64,000 bases of DNA from Oscillospiraceae bacterium (GCA_017482385.1 JAFUNI010000024.1:17296-81295), one strand, 5' to 3'. Counted from the first letter of the stretch, positions 51,491 through 60,408 are shown. The notes: generated by a model from the sequence alone, not told the origin. Made by a program: numbers and translations.

Positions 51491-52228
51491 ATGCAAATGC
51501 TTGAAATGTTTTACGATCAGATCCAGGACGCTGTGGATCGCAAGGTTCCCTTCGTGATCCCCATCGGTACAATGGAGTACCACGCAAAGCACGCCTCCTG
51601 CGGTACTGACACTTTGGTTGTCACCGGCTGCCTGCGGGAACTGGAAAAGGAAAAGGAAATCGTGGTTTGCCCTCCCATTTGGTACGGTGTGGCTTCCTAC
51701 GCAGTTTGCGAGCCCAAGCCCAGCCACTTCCACGTGGACGAGGATGCTTATGTAAATTACCTGTACTACATTCTGAAGTCTATGATCGATGCCGGTCATA
51801 AGAATATCTACTTAGTACCCCACCACCAGACCGAGGGCGCAGGCTTGATGCCCATGACCATCGCCTGCCACAAGGCCGCCAAGAAGGTGACTATGGAGTA
51901 TATGGAAGAAAAGCTCGGCAAGGGCTGGTGGGGCAGCGATGCCTACGCAAGCTACTACGAGGACATGGGCTCCGAGGACGATCCCTTCTCCTATATTAAG
52001 GTGATTCCTCTGATCGGCGCCGATGCGCAGATCAAGTGCGGTGGTTTCGACCACGCAGGCAAGTGGGAGACCTCCTTGCTGATGGGCACTTACCCCGAGC
52101 TGGTGGATCTGAAGCGCTGCAAGGACAATACCGAGTGGTTTGCCAAGAGCGCCGTGGAGGCTTCTGCTGAGACCGGCAAGCACATGGTGGAGTGCACCCT
52201 GGAATGGCTCCGGGAAGCTATTCAGTAA
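51491..52228 (+). CDS. Creatininase-family amidohydrolase
   Basis: A 245-residue creatininase-family protein. IPIGTMEYHAKHASCGTD (residues about 24-41) contains the metal-binding Glu, His and Asp, YLVPHHQTEG the next His, and FDHAGKWETSLLMG the C-terminal Glu. Relatives open cyclic amides such as creatinine or a formamide in pterin and riboflavin pathways. Being next to a creatinase-like gene, it suggests two successive C-N bond cleavages on one substrate. ATG 51491 lies nine bases after AAAGGAG. Confidence 0.84.
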   Translation: MQMLEMFYDQIQDAVDRKVPFVIPIGTMEYHAKHASCGTDTLVVTGCLRELEKEKEIVVCPPIWYGVASYAVCEPKPSHFHVDEDAYVNYLYYILKSMIDAGHKNIYLVPHHQTEGAGLMPMTIACHKAAKKVTMEYMEEKLGKGWWGSDAYASYYEDMGSEDDPFSYIKVIPLIGADAQIKCGGFDHAGKWETSLLMGTYPELVDLKRCKDNTEWFAKSAVEASAETGKHMVECTLEWLREAIQ

Positions 52229-52247
52229 GCTGAATATTACGGTTTTG

Positions 52248-52279
52248 GGGAACGGCCTGTGTGCCGTTCCCTCTTTTTT
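52248..52279 (+). terminator. Terminator of the enzyme part of the cluster
   Basis: Stem GGGAACGGC (52248-52256) with GCCGTTCCC (52263-52271), then a TCTTTTTT run. It separates the enzymes from the transporter operon. Confidence 0.88.
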
Positions 52280-52396
52280 GGCAATTTATCTCGATAAAGT
52301 GGCAAATTATCCATAAAGGCCGGCAGGATTTTGCGGTCAAATATATGGAATATTACTAAAAGTGTATTTCACACAAAGAAATTTGTGCACAACCGG

Positions 52397-52425
52397 TTGA
52401 CAAATGGAGGGCAAGGGTGTATAAT
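52397..52425 (+). promoter_or_regulatory. Consensus promoter of the ABC importer operon
   Basis: -35 TTGACA (52397-52402), 17-base spacer, -10 TATAAT (52420-52425): a perfect consensus site. The tract 52280-52396 before it is AT-rich with no other feature. Confidence 0.92.
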
Positions 52426-52472
52426 CAGCCCATCAATTGATTCACTAAGAATCAGCAAAGGAGAGTATGATT

Positions 52473-53489
52473 ATGAAAAAAGTATTAGCACTTGTTCTGG
52501 CAGCTGTGATGCTGTTTGGCTTGGCTGCTTGCACCGCAAAGCCTGCAGATCCTGCAGCAAGCGACCCCACCGCTACCGAAGCTACCAAGGCACCTGCCAA
52601 GGATAACTTTACCATCGGTATCTGCCAGTTTATTCCCCACCCCGCACTGGACCAGGCTACCAAGGGTTTCAAGGAAGCTGTTACCAAGGAGCTGGGCGCA
52701 GACAAGGTTACCTTCAATGAGCAGAACGCAGCCGGCGAGGCTTCCAACTGCTCCACCATCGTCAATGGCCTGGTTTCCTCCAAGGTTGACCTGATTATGG
52801 CAAACGCTACTCCCGCTGTGGCAGCAGCTTACAATGCAACCGAAGTGATCCCCATTCTGGGTACTTCCGTTACAGAATACGGCGCTGCTCTGGGTATCAA
52901 GGACTTCACCGGTACTGTAGGCGCCAATATTTCCGGCACCTCCGACCTGGCTAACCTGGACAAGCAGGCTCAGATGATTTTGGATTGGGTTCCCACCGCC
53001 AAGAAGGTCGCTCTGCTGTACTGCTCCGGTGAGGCTAACTCCCAGTTCCAGGTCGATAAGGTTGCCGAGTACCTGAAGGGCAAGAATATTGAGACCAAGA
53101 TGTTCGGCTTTGCCGATACCAGCGATATGATGGCTGTTACCACCTCTGCCTGCGACTATGCTGACGTGATCTATGTTCCCACCGATAATGTTGTTGCAAA
53201 CAATGCTACCGCTATCGACAGCATTGCCCGCGCAGCCAAGAAGCCCATCATCGCCGGTGAGTCCGGTATCTGCTCTGGCTGCGGTATTGCAACTCTGTCC
53301 ATCGATTACTACGATCTGGGCTATGCCACCGGTATGATGGCTGTGAAGATCCTGCGGGACGGCGCTGACATCACCAAGATGCCCATCGAGTATGCACCCA
53401 AGGAAACTGCTCTTTATAACGAAGAGATCTGCAAGGCCCTGGGTATCACTCCTCTGGAAGGCTATGAAAAGCTGGAAGTGGCAGAGTAA
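52473..53489 (+). CDS. ABC transporter substrate-binding lipoprotein (TrpX/ABC_sub_bind type)
   Basis: A 338-residue exported lipoprotein: hydrophobic signal with lipobox GLAAC (C20), Ala/Thr/Pro linker to about 40, then a two-lobed binding domain of the ABC_sub_bind (PF04392) group, with IGICQFIPHPALDQATKGF and LIMANATPAVAAAYNAT in the first lobe. Relatives serve TrpXYZ-type importers of tryptophan-like or uncharacterised solutes. ATG 52473 has ten-base spacing to AAGGAG; an ATG two codons earlier is only four bases away. It has its own perfect promoter. Confidence 0.88.
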   Translation: MKKVLALVLAAVMLFGLAACTAKPADPAASDPTATEATKAPAKDNFTIGICQFIPHPALDQATKGFKEAVTKELGADKVTFNEQNAAGEASNCSTIVNGLVSSKVDLIMANATPAVAAAYNATEVIPILGTSVTEYGAALGIKDFTGTVGANISGTSDLANLDKQAQMILDWVPTAKKVALLYCSGEANSQFQVDKVAEYLKGKNIETKMFGFADTSDMMAVTTSACDYADVIYVPTDNVVANNATAIDSIARAAKKPIIAGESGICSGCGIATLSIDYYDLGYATGMMAVKILRDGADITKMPIEYAPKETALYNEEICKALGITPLEGYEKLEVAE

Positions 53490-53516
53490 TAAAAGTGAAT
53501 AATATTTGATTTCTTC

Positions 53517-53546
53517 AGTGCAGCCGCTGAAATCAGCGGCTGCACT
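53517..53546 (+). other. Strong intercistronic hairpin between binding protein and permease
   Basis: AGTGCAGCCGCTGA (53517-53530) is perfectly complementary to 53533-53546, with only AA between, and no T run follows. Such hairpins after a binding-protein gene commonly protect its mRNA from 3' decay and give it an excess over the membrane parts. Confidence 0.8.
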
Positions 53547-53593
53547 TAAGGTCTGTTTATAGATAATGATATCCTTTGGAGGACTTTCCCTTT

Positions 53594-54559
53594 ATGGAAC
53601 GCTTAATGAATTTCGGCAGTGCGCTGCCGGGTGTTTTGTCCCTGGGCCTGATCTGGGGCGTTATGGCCATTGGCCTTTACATTACTTATAAAATTTTGGA
53701 ACTGTCCGACTTGACGGTTGACGGCTCTTTCTGTACCGGCGGTGCTGTGTGCATCGTGATGATGGCTATGGGCCAACCCACTTGGCTGGCGATGGTCTGC
53801 GCATTCCTGGCCGGTATGCTTACCGGCGCGGTTACGGGTTTTTTGCATACTACCTGCAAGATCCCGGCTATTTTGGCCGGAATTTTGACCCAGTTGGGTT
53901 TGTGGACGATCAATATGATCATTATGGGCATAGAAAAGGGCGAGCTGATATCCACCCTTACCATTCCGGCCCGGAACAGTAAACCCCTGGTGTCCGCGCT
54001 GTTTTTGAGTACAGCTTTGGACGGCACCAAGCCCATTTACCTGTATCCCCCCATTGTCCTGGTGGTGATCACTGCCTGCATCATCGGTATTTTGTACTGG
54101 TTCTTCGGTACGGAGCGGGGCGCATCCATCCGTGCCACCGGTGCCAATGAGCATATGGCAAGAGCCCAGGGCATCAACACCAACGCCAACAAGATGATCG
54201 GCCTCATGCTGGCCAACGGCCTGGTGGCGCTGTCCGGTTCTCTGTTCGCCCAGTACAACGGCAACAGCGAAATCAATATGGGCCGTGGCGCGATCGTTAT
54301 CGGTCTGGCTGCCATCATCATCGGTGATGTGCTGTTCGGCAAACTGTTTAAGAACTTCGCACTGAAGCTGCTGGCTGTCAGCCTGGGTGCTATCGTCTAC
54401 TATCTGGTCATCCAGGCAGTTCTGACCCTGCTGCAGGTGGATTCTCAGTATCTGAAGTTGATGTCCGCTGCCATTGTGGCCATCTTCCTGACTGTACCCA
54501 ATTTGGGCGGCCACGGATTCAAAAAGCATAAGAAGGAGGTGCCGGTATGCTCGAAATAA
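53594..54559 (+). CDS. ABC transporter permease (TrpY type, BPD_transp_2)
   Basis: A 321-residue membrane protein with about eight to ten helices. LGLIWGVMAIGLYITYKILELSDLTVDGS is split across the first helix and the loop that typifies the family; RATGANEHMARAQGIN (about 190) is the cytoplasmic coupling segment contacting the ATPase. ATG 53594 lies 11 bases after GGAGG. It overlaps the ATPase gene by 13 bases. Confidence 0.9.
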   Translation: MERLMNFGSALPGVLSLGLIWGVMAIGLYITYKILELSDLTVDGSFCTGGAVCIVMMAMGQPTWLAMVCAFLAGMLTGAVTGFLHTTCKIPAILAGILTQLGLWTINMIIMGIEKGELISTLTIPARNSKPLVSALFLSTALDGTKPIYLYPPIVLVVITACIIGILYWFFGTERGASIRATGANEHMARAQGINTNANKMIGLMLANGLVALSGSLFAQYNGNSEINMGRGAIVIGLAAIIIGDVLFGKLFKNFALKLLAVSLGAIVYYLVIQAVLTLLQVDSQYLKLMSAAIVAIFLTVPNLGGHGFKKHKKEVPVCSK

Positions 54560-55341
54560 TCGATATTCATAAAACTTTTAATGCCGGTACCATCAACGAA
54601 AAGCGCGCTCTGCAGGGCGTGAGCCTGCATTTGAAGCCCGGCGATTTTGTCACCGTTATCGGTGGCAACGGCGCAGGTAAGAGTACCCTTATGAACTCTG
54701 TGTCCGGCGCATACCCCGTAGACGAAGGAAAGATCCTCATTGACGGTGTGGATGTGACCCACCTTCCGGAGCATAAGCGGGCTCAGTATATCGGCCGTGT
54801 GTTCCAGGATCCTATGATGGGTACTGCCGCTACTATGCAGATCGAAGAAAATCTGGCATTGGCTGCCCGCCGTGGTAAGATCCGCACACTGCGTACCGGC
54901 ATCACCAAGAAGGAGCGGGCGCTCTATAAGGAGCAGCTGGCTACCCTGGGCCTGGGTTTGGAAGAGCGAATGACCGCCAAGGTCGGTCTGCTTTCCGGCG
55001 GCCAGCGCCAGGCACTGACCCTGCTGATGGCAGCCCTGCAGAAGCCCAAGCTGCTGCTTTTGGACGAGCATACCGCCGCCCTGGACCCCAAGACCGCAGC
55101 CAAGGTGCTGGAGACTACTCAGCGCATCGTGGAAAGAGATAATTTGACCACCTTGATGATCACCCATAATATGCGTGATGCCATCACCTACGGCAACCGT
55201 CTGATTATGATGTACGACGGCCGCATCGTGGTTGATGTGTCCGGCGAGGAGAAGAAGAAACTCACTGTGGAGCAGCTTTTGGCCCTGTTCAGCAAGGCCA
55301 GCGGCTCCGACGAGGTAAACGACAAGCTCCTGCTGTCTTAA
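54547..55341 (+). CDS. ABC transporter ATP-binding protein (TrpZ type)
   Basis: A 264-residue ATPase: Walker A GGNGAGKST at about 39-47, signature LSGGQRQAL and Walker B LLLLDEHTAALDP, with His where many ABC proteins have Pro. It energises the importer with the preceding permease. The start overlaps the permease gene by 13 bases after AAGGAGG. The operon ends at a strong terminator, so the whole 38.8-55.3 kb array is bounded on the right here. Confidence 0.92.
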   Translation: MLEIIDIHKTFNAGTINEKRALQGVSLHLKPGDFVTVIGGNGAGKSTLMNSVSGAYPVDEGKILIDGVDVTHLPEHKRAQYIGRVFQDPMMGTAATMQIEENLALAARRGKIRTLRTGITKKERALYKEQLATLGLGLEERMTAKVGLLSGGQRQALTLLMAALQKPKLLLLDEHTAALDPKTAAKVLETTQRIVERDNLTTLMITHNMRDAITYGNRLIMMYDGRIVVDVSGEEKKKLTVEQLLALFSKASGSDEVNDKLLLS

Positions 55342-55350
55342 AACAATAAA

Positions 55351-55383
55351 AAACCCGTATGTCCTTTGGACATACGGGTTTTT
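55351..55383. terminator. Bidirectional terminator of importer operon and azlD
   Basis: Fourteen-bp stem (55351-55364 with 55368-55381), TTT loop, A run before and T run after. Confidence 0.95.
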
Positions 55384-55388
55384 GCCAT

Positions 55389-55706
55389 TTAGAAAATTAC
55401 TTGTACCAATATCATATAGAATACGGTACCGGCGCCGATGCTCAGCAAGCTGTTTCGCTTCCAAAGGTGTAAACCGGCAACGAACAGGATACCCAGCAGT
55501 TCGGGAATGCCGTAGGGATATACCAAAGGCTTGACCTCTTTCAGACAGTACACTACCAGCATACCCATAATGGCGCAGGGTAGAACCTTGCCCAAGTACA
55601 GCACAAGCTCCGGGGTCTTCCGCTTTTCACCGAAGATCAGAAAAGGCAAGAAGCGGGTGGACATGGTGACCAACGCGGCCACAGCGATCAAAGCAATTTT
55701 ATACAT
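55389..55706 (-). CDS. azlD: Branched-chain amino acid exporter small subunit AzlD
   Basis: A 105-residue membrane protein with about four helices; TMSTRFLPFLIF near the start is the AzlD signature. With AzlC it exports branched-chain amino acids or analogues. It overlaps azlC by 8 bases and ends the operon at a shared terminator. Confidence 0.9.
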   Translation of the reverse strand: MYKIALIAVAALVTMSTRFLPFLIFGEKRKTPELVLYLGKVLPCAIMGMLVVYCLKEVKPLVYPYGIPELLGILFVAGLHLWKRNSLLSIGAGTVFYMILVQVIF

Positions 55707-56391
55707 TGTCCTGCCTCCTTCCTGTCTTGCGGGAGATGGTCAGCAGAAGAGCGATCATAACCATAGAGGGGATCAGAAAAATATCCTGTCCGAAAATCAG
55801 CAAACACAGAAGGGTAGAACCCACACCGATGATAGCCGGCAGGTGGTGTTTGTGGCTGAGCCACTGCTCCACAAACATGGTCACAAACAGCGCGGTCAGC
55901 ACAAATTCCACACCCTCAAAGCTGATGGGCAGCAGGCTCATCAGATTGCCCAAGCTGCAGCCGATGATCCAGTAGATCTGATTGAAAAGGGTCACCAAAA
56001 AGCAGTATGTATGGCGGGTCATGCCCTCCGGGGGCTCATTTTGGGTCACCAAGGAGTAGGTTTCATCGGTAAGACCGAAGATCATATAGGTTTTTTTCTT
56101 GCCGGCGCCCTTGTAGGGAGTCAAAAGGGAAATGCCGTAAAAAATATGTCGGGCATTGACCAAGAAAGTGGCGATGGCTACGCTAATAAGGCTTGCGTGG
56201 TCGGCGATCAGACTCACTGCCAGATACTGGCCGGAGCCGGCAAACATAGTAAGCGCCATAATGGCGGCCCAACCCACACCCAAGCCGGTCTTCTCGCCCA
56301 AAAGGATACCAAAGCCCGCACCTAAAAACAGGTAGCCGGTGAGGACGGGAACGGTATCCAAAAATGTGGTTTTCAGAGCTTTGCGGTTCAT
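55699..56391 (-). CDS. azlC: Branched-chain amino acid exporter large subunit AzlC
   Basis: A 230-residue polytopic protein of the AzlC family (PVLTGYLFLGAGFGILL, GSGQYLAVSLI, NARHIFYGISLL). It is the main channel-forming part of the AzlCD exporter. It overlaps the upstream YitT-like gene by 4 bases and azlD by 8, so the three are one transcript. No Lrp-type regulator is adjacent. Confidence 0.93.
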   Translation of the reverse strand: MNRKALKTTFLDTVPVLTGYLFLGAGFGILLGEKTGLGVGWAAIMALTMFAGSGQYLAVSLIADHASLISVAIATFLVNARHIFYGISLLTPYKGAGKKKTYMIFGLTDETYSLVTQNEPPEGMTRHTYCFLVTLFNQIYWIIGCSLGNLMSLLPISFEGVEFVLTALFVTMFVEQWLSHKHHLPAIIGVGSTLLCLLIFGQDIFLIPSMVMIALLLTISRKTGRRQDNV

Positions 56392-56984
56392 TTTTTGCCT
56401 CCATGGGGGAAATTAAAACGCTGGACGATGCCCACCAGCTTGCTGGAAAGAAGCACTGTCAGCAGGGAGAAGCCGATTCGCTGCACCGGGATATAGCTTA
56501 AGGAAAGGAGCAGTACAGTGATATCGGAAATCATATAAAAATACTCGATTTTTGCCTTAAAAATATGGCTTAGTGTGATTGCCAAGGCATCGTCGCCACA
56601 GGGCGCGCCGCCCATCCGCACGCACAATCCGCAGCCAAGACCCACAAATACCGCGCCCAGCAGCGCTGCTGCTAAGGGGTGGTGTGCCAGTTCCGGAAAG
56701 ACCGGGGGGAATTGTTCAAAGATGCGATAAAAGCCGCTGAAGCCAGCTGCGGCGACAAATGAGTAAAACAAAAAGGATTTACCCAAGGCTTTCCACCCGG
56801 CGGCATAGCAGATAAGGTTGATCACCAAGGCGGAGATTGCCGGGGTGATGTGCAGCCAATGGTGCAGCAGTAGGGTCAGACCCAACTGACCGCCCTCAGT
56901 GACGCCGGATAATGCGTGGATGTGGCACAGGCCAAAGGCTAATATGCAGCTGCCCAACAGGGTTATCAAACAACGCTTTACCAT
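56388..56984 (-). CDS. YitT/YczE-like membrane protein
   Basis: A 198-residue protein with five or so membrane helices, related to the YczE/YyaS/YitT group (LGCGLCVRMGGAPCGDDALAITLS is split here: GLCVRMGGAPCGDDALA is the typical loop). It lacks the C-terminal DUF2179 domain of longer YitT proteins. ATG 56984 follows GGGAGGTG; 19 further codons upstream overlap the promoter. Function unknown; perhaps a transporter partner of AzlCD. Confidence 0.8.
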   Translation of the reverse strand: MVKRCLITLLGSCILAFGLCHIHALSGVTEGGQLGLTLLLHHWLHITPAISALVINLICYAAGWKALGKSFLFYSFVAAAGFSGFYRIFEQFPPVFPELAHHPLAAALLGAVFVGLGCGLCVRMGGAPCGDDALAITLSHIFKAKIEYFYMISDITVLLLSLSYIPVQRIGFSLLTVLLSSKLVGIVQRFNFPHGGKK

Positions 56985-57012
56985 TGCGCACCTCCCAAAA
57001 ACGATCCCTCTT

Positions 57013-57041
57013 AATATAGGTCGAAATCGACAAAAAGTCAA
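57013..57041 (-). promoter_or_regulatory. Promoter of the YitT-azlCD operon
   Basis: Minus strand -35 TTGACT (57036-57041), 17-base spacer, -10 TATATT (57013-57018). Confidence 0.8.
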
Positions 57042-57056
57042 TACTACAAAAAATAC

Positions 57057-57085
57057 TTGCCATTTCGTTTTTTTGCCGTTATCAT
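57057..57085 (+). promoter_or_regulatory. Promoter of the flavin reductase gene
   Basis: -35 TTGCCA (57057-57062), 17-base spacer, -10 TATCAT (57080-57085). Confidence 0.75.
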
Positions 57086-57106
57086 AAGGGAAAAGGAGGC
57101 GTGAGT

Positions 57107-57631
57107 ATGAAAAAGGAAGTAAATGTTTGGGACTATGCCGGTGAAATTTTGGCAGGTGTGGAAAAGGGCGCGCTGCTCACTACGAAGGCCGGAGATAAAG
57201 TGAATACGATGACCATCGGCTGGGGTCATTTGGGTGTTGAATGGAGCAGGCCCATTTTTGTTGTCTATGTGCGGCAAAGCCGCCATACTAAGGCTATTTT
57301 GGACCAAAACGGAGAGTTTACCGTGAACATCCCGGTTGGCCCTATTGATAAGAAAATTTTGGGTCTGTGCGGCACGAAGTCCGGCCGGGATATGGATAAA
57401 TTCCAGGCGCTGGGGCTGACCCAGGTGGAAGGACAGACTGTGTCTGTGCCGGCTATTGCGGAGCTGCCCTTGACTTTGGAATGTAAGGTCATCTATCAGC
57501 AGGACCAGGACTTGTCCGCCTTAGAGCCCGCCTACCGGGCGCATAGCTATCCTGCCGGTACGGCCGAAGAAAACAATTTCCACACCGCCTACTACGGCGA
57601 GATCACCGCTGCCTACATTTTGGAGGATTAA
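57107..57631 (+). CDS. Flavin reductase-like FMN-binding protein
   Basis: A 174-residue split-barrel protein of the flavin reductase-like family: NTMTIGWGHLGVEWSRPIFVVYVRQSRHT spans the FMN-binding strand-loop-strand (key elements NTMTIGW and the Arg/Ser/His of RQSRHT), then FTVNIP and CGTKSGRDMDKF. Small proteins of this type act as NAD(P)H:FMN oxidoreductases or flavoredoxins in anaerobes. ATG 57107 is seven bases after AAAGGAGG; a GTG two codons earlier is too close. Confidence 0.88.
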   Translation: MKKEVNVWDYAGEILAGVEKGALLTTKAGDKVNTMTIGWGHLGVEWSRPIFVVYVRQSRHTKAILDQNGEFTVNIPVGPIDKKILGLCGTKSGRDMDKFQALGLTQVEGQTVSVPAIAELPLTLECKVIYQQDQDLSALEPAYRAHSYPAGTAEENNFHTAYYGEITAAYILED

Positions 57632-57654
57632 AGAAAGAAAACGGAGGAAAAGCC

Positions 57655-58512
57655 GTGAAATCGTATTTGCTCCTTGTCGCCAGCATTTTGCTGGAAACAG
57701 GCAAGAATGTATTTTCCAATAATTTCAGCAAGAAAACCTTGCAAAATGAAACAGACATCTATAAATTCAATACATTTTTGTATGCCGGCTCTTTTGCGGT
57801 GCTGTGCTGCACCGGTGGCTGGGAAGTTTCTGCCTTTACGGTGGTGACTGCTGTTTTGTTTGCGGCGGCCCTGTGGCTGAATCAGTATTTCTTCCTGAAA
57901 GCGTTGGCGGTCGGTCCTATGGGCTTCACCAGCTTCATCCAGGGCGTTTCCCTGGTGATCCCGGTAATTTACGGCGCTGTGGTTTGGGACGAAAAATTGG
58001 GTCTGCGGCATATTTTGCTCCTTGCATTGTTGATTTGTGCCTTGGCGTTGGCACTGGATCTGCAAAAAGGAAAGCTGAACCGGAAGTGGTTGGTTTACTC
58101 TTTGGGCGCGATGCTGGCATTGGGCGGCATCAGCGTGCTGCAATCCACCCACCAAATGTCGGCACATAAGGGAGAACTGTTTGCGTTTTTGCGGTTGGCC
58201 TTTTTGCTGGCTGTGGGTATTAACCTTGTGGGTTGGCAAATGGGGGAGAAGAAGCTGCCTGCTACCTTCCGGCTGAAAGGCAATGCCATTACCATGGCGG
58301 CTGCGTCCGGTGCGTTTATGGGATTGGTGCATATTATCAATCTGTACCTGTCCGGAGTGATGAAAAAGGTGATTTTCTTCCCAGTGGTCAACGGTGGACT
58401 GATTTTTGTCACGCTGTTATCGGGAATGCTCTTTTTTAAAGAAAAATTGGGAATAAAACAGTGGTTGGGCATCTTGCTGGGCACGGTTGCCCTTTGTCTG
58501 ATCGGTTTATAA
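57655..58512 (+). CDS. DMT superfamily transporter
   Basis: A 285-residue protein with about ten membrane helices in the EamA-type pattern, ending FFKEKLGIKQWLGILLGTVALCLIGL, which is typical of the second repeat (key part EKLGIKQWLGILLG). Substrate unknown. It starts at GTG 57655, after GGAGGAAAAGCC. Lying 12 bases before the GH36 gene, it could export or import a metabolite linked with galactoside use, but nothing proves this. Confidence 0.82.
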   Translation: MKSYLLLVASILLETGKNVFSNNFSKKTLQNETDIYKFNTFLYAGSFAVLCCTGGWEVSAFTVVTAVLFAAALWLNQYFFLKALAVGPMGFTSFIQGVSLVIPVIYGAVVWDEKLGLRHILLLALLICALALALDLQKGKLNRKWLVYSLGAMLALGGISVLQSTHQMSAHKGELFAFLRLAFLLAVGINLVGWQMGEKKLPATFRLKGNAITMAAASGAFMGLVHIINLYLSGVMKKVIFFPVVNGGLIFVTLLSGMLFFKEKLGIKQWLGILLGTVALCLIGL

Positions 58513-58524
58513 GGAGAGCCTGCT

Positions 58525-60408
58525 ATGGATATAAAGAAACAGATTTTTACAAGTGGCGCCCATACCGGTGTGTCCGGATTCTTTTCTGCCTATGGCAGCT
58601 TTGGGGTCATTGACGGCGCAGACCGGGACTTGGAAAAACAAAAAGCCACCGAAAACGGCTATATTGCAGAGTACGATGCTTTTTCCGTCACCTGTACTTA
58701 TGAGGAATTGGGCTGCGGTGTGGTTAGCCGTACAGACCGTTTTACCGCCAAAGAAGAGTTAACACTGAACCGCTATACCTCCCGCATTTTTTTGGAAAAC
58801 AGCGATTACGAGGTCTATACCCAGTTCAGCTGCTGGCAGACGGAAAGCAAGGGTGGTTGGCAGCCTTTGGTGACCGGGGTGGAGCTGGAAAGCCTTGGCT
58901 TGCAGACGACAAATGCCGGTGTGCCGATGGTGGCTTTGCGTAACCGGGCAAACGGCAAAATCTTTGTACTGCACCTGCTGCCCAATGCCCAGTGGAAAAT
59001 AAAAGTGACCAAGACTTTCCTAACGCAAAAATCTGTGGGAGTCTTGATTGAAACAGGCATCAACGATAAGGGCCTGCGCTTAAAGGTCGCCGCCGGAGAG
59101 ACCATTGAAATGCCTCGGCTATTCCTGTATGAGGCGAATTCCTTGCTGGATTTAGATGCCTGGCGGCTGCATACGGTTTATAACCGGCTGTATCCCCGCA
59201 AGGGGCTGCCGGTGCTGTTCAACACTTGGATGATGAATTTCCAGACCCTGGATATAGAAGATATCTTCCGTCAAATCGACTGTGCCGCCGATTTGGGCGT
59301 AGAGCTGTTTGCCATTGATGCCGGCTGGTTCGGCGCAACGGAGAACTGGTTTGACGAGGTGGGCATTTGGCAGGAGAATCCCAAGGGAGGCTTCTTCGGC
59401 AGAATGAAAGAGGTATCGGACTATGTCCGCAGCCGGGGAATGGGCTTTGGCCTATGGGTAGAGCCGGAGCGGGCTAACACCGGAACACCTACCTATAAAG
59501 AGCACCCGGAGTACTACAAATTAGGCTCTAACGGCAATGCCTTTTTGGATTTTGCCAATCCGGATGCAAGAAAGTACATTACCGATGTGGTGTTGAAGCT
59601 GGCGAAGGACTATGGGGTCAACTTCTTCAAATTTGACTTGAATGCACCCTTGGCCTATGACGAAACCGGCGACGGATTCTACCGCTATTTCCAGGGAGTC
59701 CGGCGATTTTTGGCGGATATCCGGGCGGAAAATCCGGACCTGCATATTACCAACTGCTCCGGTGGCGGCAACCGGATGGAGCTTACAAACGGAATGTTCT
59801 ATGACAGCATTTGGTCCAGCGATAACCAAAGCCCCATTTACGGCTTCCGTATCATCAAGGATACTGCTTTGCGTTTGCCGCCCTGCCATATCGAGCGCTG
59901 GGATGTGCGCCGCTATGTGGATGGCATTCCCAAGTACGGCAGTCCCACTTTGGTGCAGCTGCCCCTGAGCTGCAACGGCGCAAACTGGGAAAATGTCCAC
60001 AATGTAACCCCCCGCTATACCCATAGCTTTCTAACCGGCGGTCCGGTGGGCTTCTCCACGGATATTGCCGCTTACCCGGCAGAAGAAAAGCAGGAATTAA
60101 AAGACCATATCCGCCGGTTTAAGCAGGACCGGGACTTTTATAAAAATGCTACCTTCCGCATTCTCCACGATACGGAAAGCCTTACTGCCGTGCAGTATGC
60201 CGACGAAGACTTAAACCGCCTGGAGGTGCAGGTATTCTCCAATGTGCTCAACCAGGATGTTCTCACGGTATACCCGGTAGCAGACCCGGAGAAGACCTAC
60301 CGCTACAAAGATGCCTTGCTCACAGGCCGGGTGTTGCTGGATAACGGTATTACCCTGCCCGTTGCCGATATCGATTGCGTGACAGCTGTTTTGACAGCGG
60401 AAGATTGA
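58525..60408 (+). CDS. GH36 alpha-galactosidase
   Basis: A 627-residue clan-D glycosidase: N-terminal beta-sandwich to about 200, (beta/alpha)8 barrel with LFAIDAGWFG, GFGLWVEPE, the nucleophile D371 in FKFDLN and the acid/base D433 in WSSDNQSP, and a C-terminal beta domain. It releases terminal alpha-galactose from melibiose, raffinose or host alpha-galactosides. No signal peptide, so it needs imported substrate. The protein is shorter than the usual 700-730 residues, chiefly in the N-terminal part. AGGAG precedes the ATG. Confidence 0.92.
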   Translation: MDIKKQIFTSGAHTGVSGFFSAYGSFGVIDGADRDLEKQKATENGYIAEYDAFSVTCTYEELGCGVVSRTDRFTAKEELTLNRYTSRIFLENSDYEVYTQFSCWQTESKGGWQPLVTGVELESLGLQTTNAGVPMVALRNRANGKIFVLHLLPNAQWKIKVTKTFLTQKSVGVLIETGINDKGLRLKVAAGETIEMPRLFLYEANSLLDLDAWRLHTVYNRLYPRKGLPVLFNTWMMNFQTLDIEDIFRQIDCAADLGVELFAIDAGWFGATENWFDEVGIWQENPKGGFFGRMKEVSDYVRSRGMGFGLWVEPERANTGTPTYKEHPEYYKLGSNGNAFLDFANPDARKYITDVVLKLAKDYGVNFFKFDLNAPLAYDETGDGFYRYFQGVRRFLADIRAENPDLHITNCSGGGNRMELTNGMFYDSIWSSDNQSPIYGFRIIKDTALRLPPCHIERWDVRRYVDGIPKYGSPTLVQLPLSCNGANWENVHNVTPRYTHSFLTGGPVGFSTDIAAYPAEEKQELKDHIRRFKQDRDFYKNATFRILHDTESLTAVQYADEDLNRLEVQVFSNVLNQDVLTVYPVADPEKTYRYKDALLTGRVLLDNGITLPVADIDCVTAVLTAED

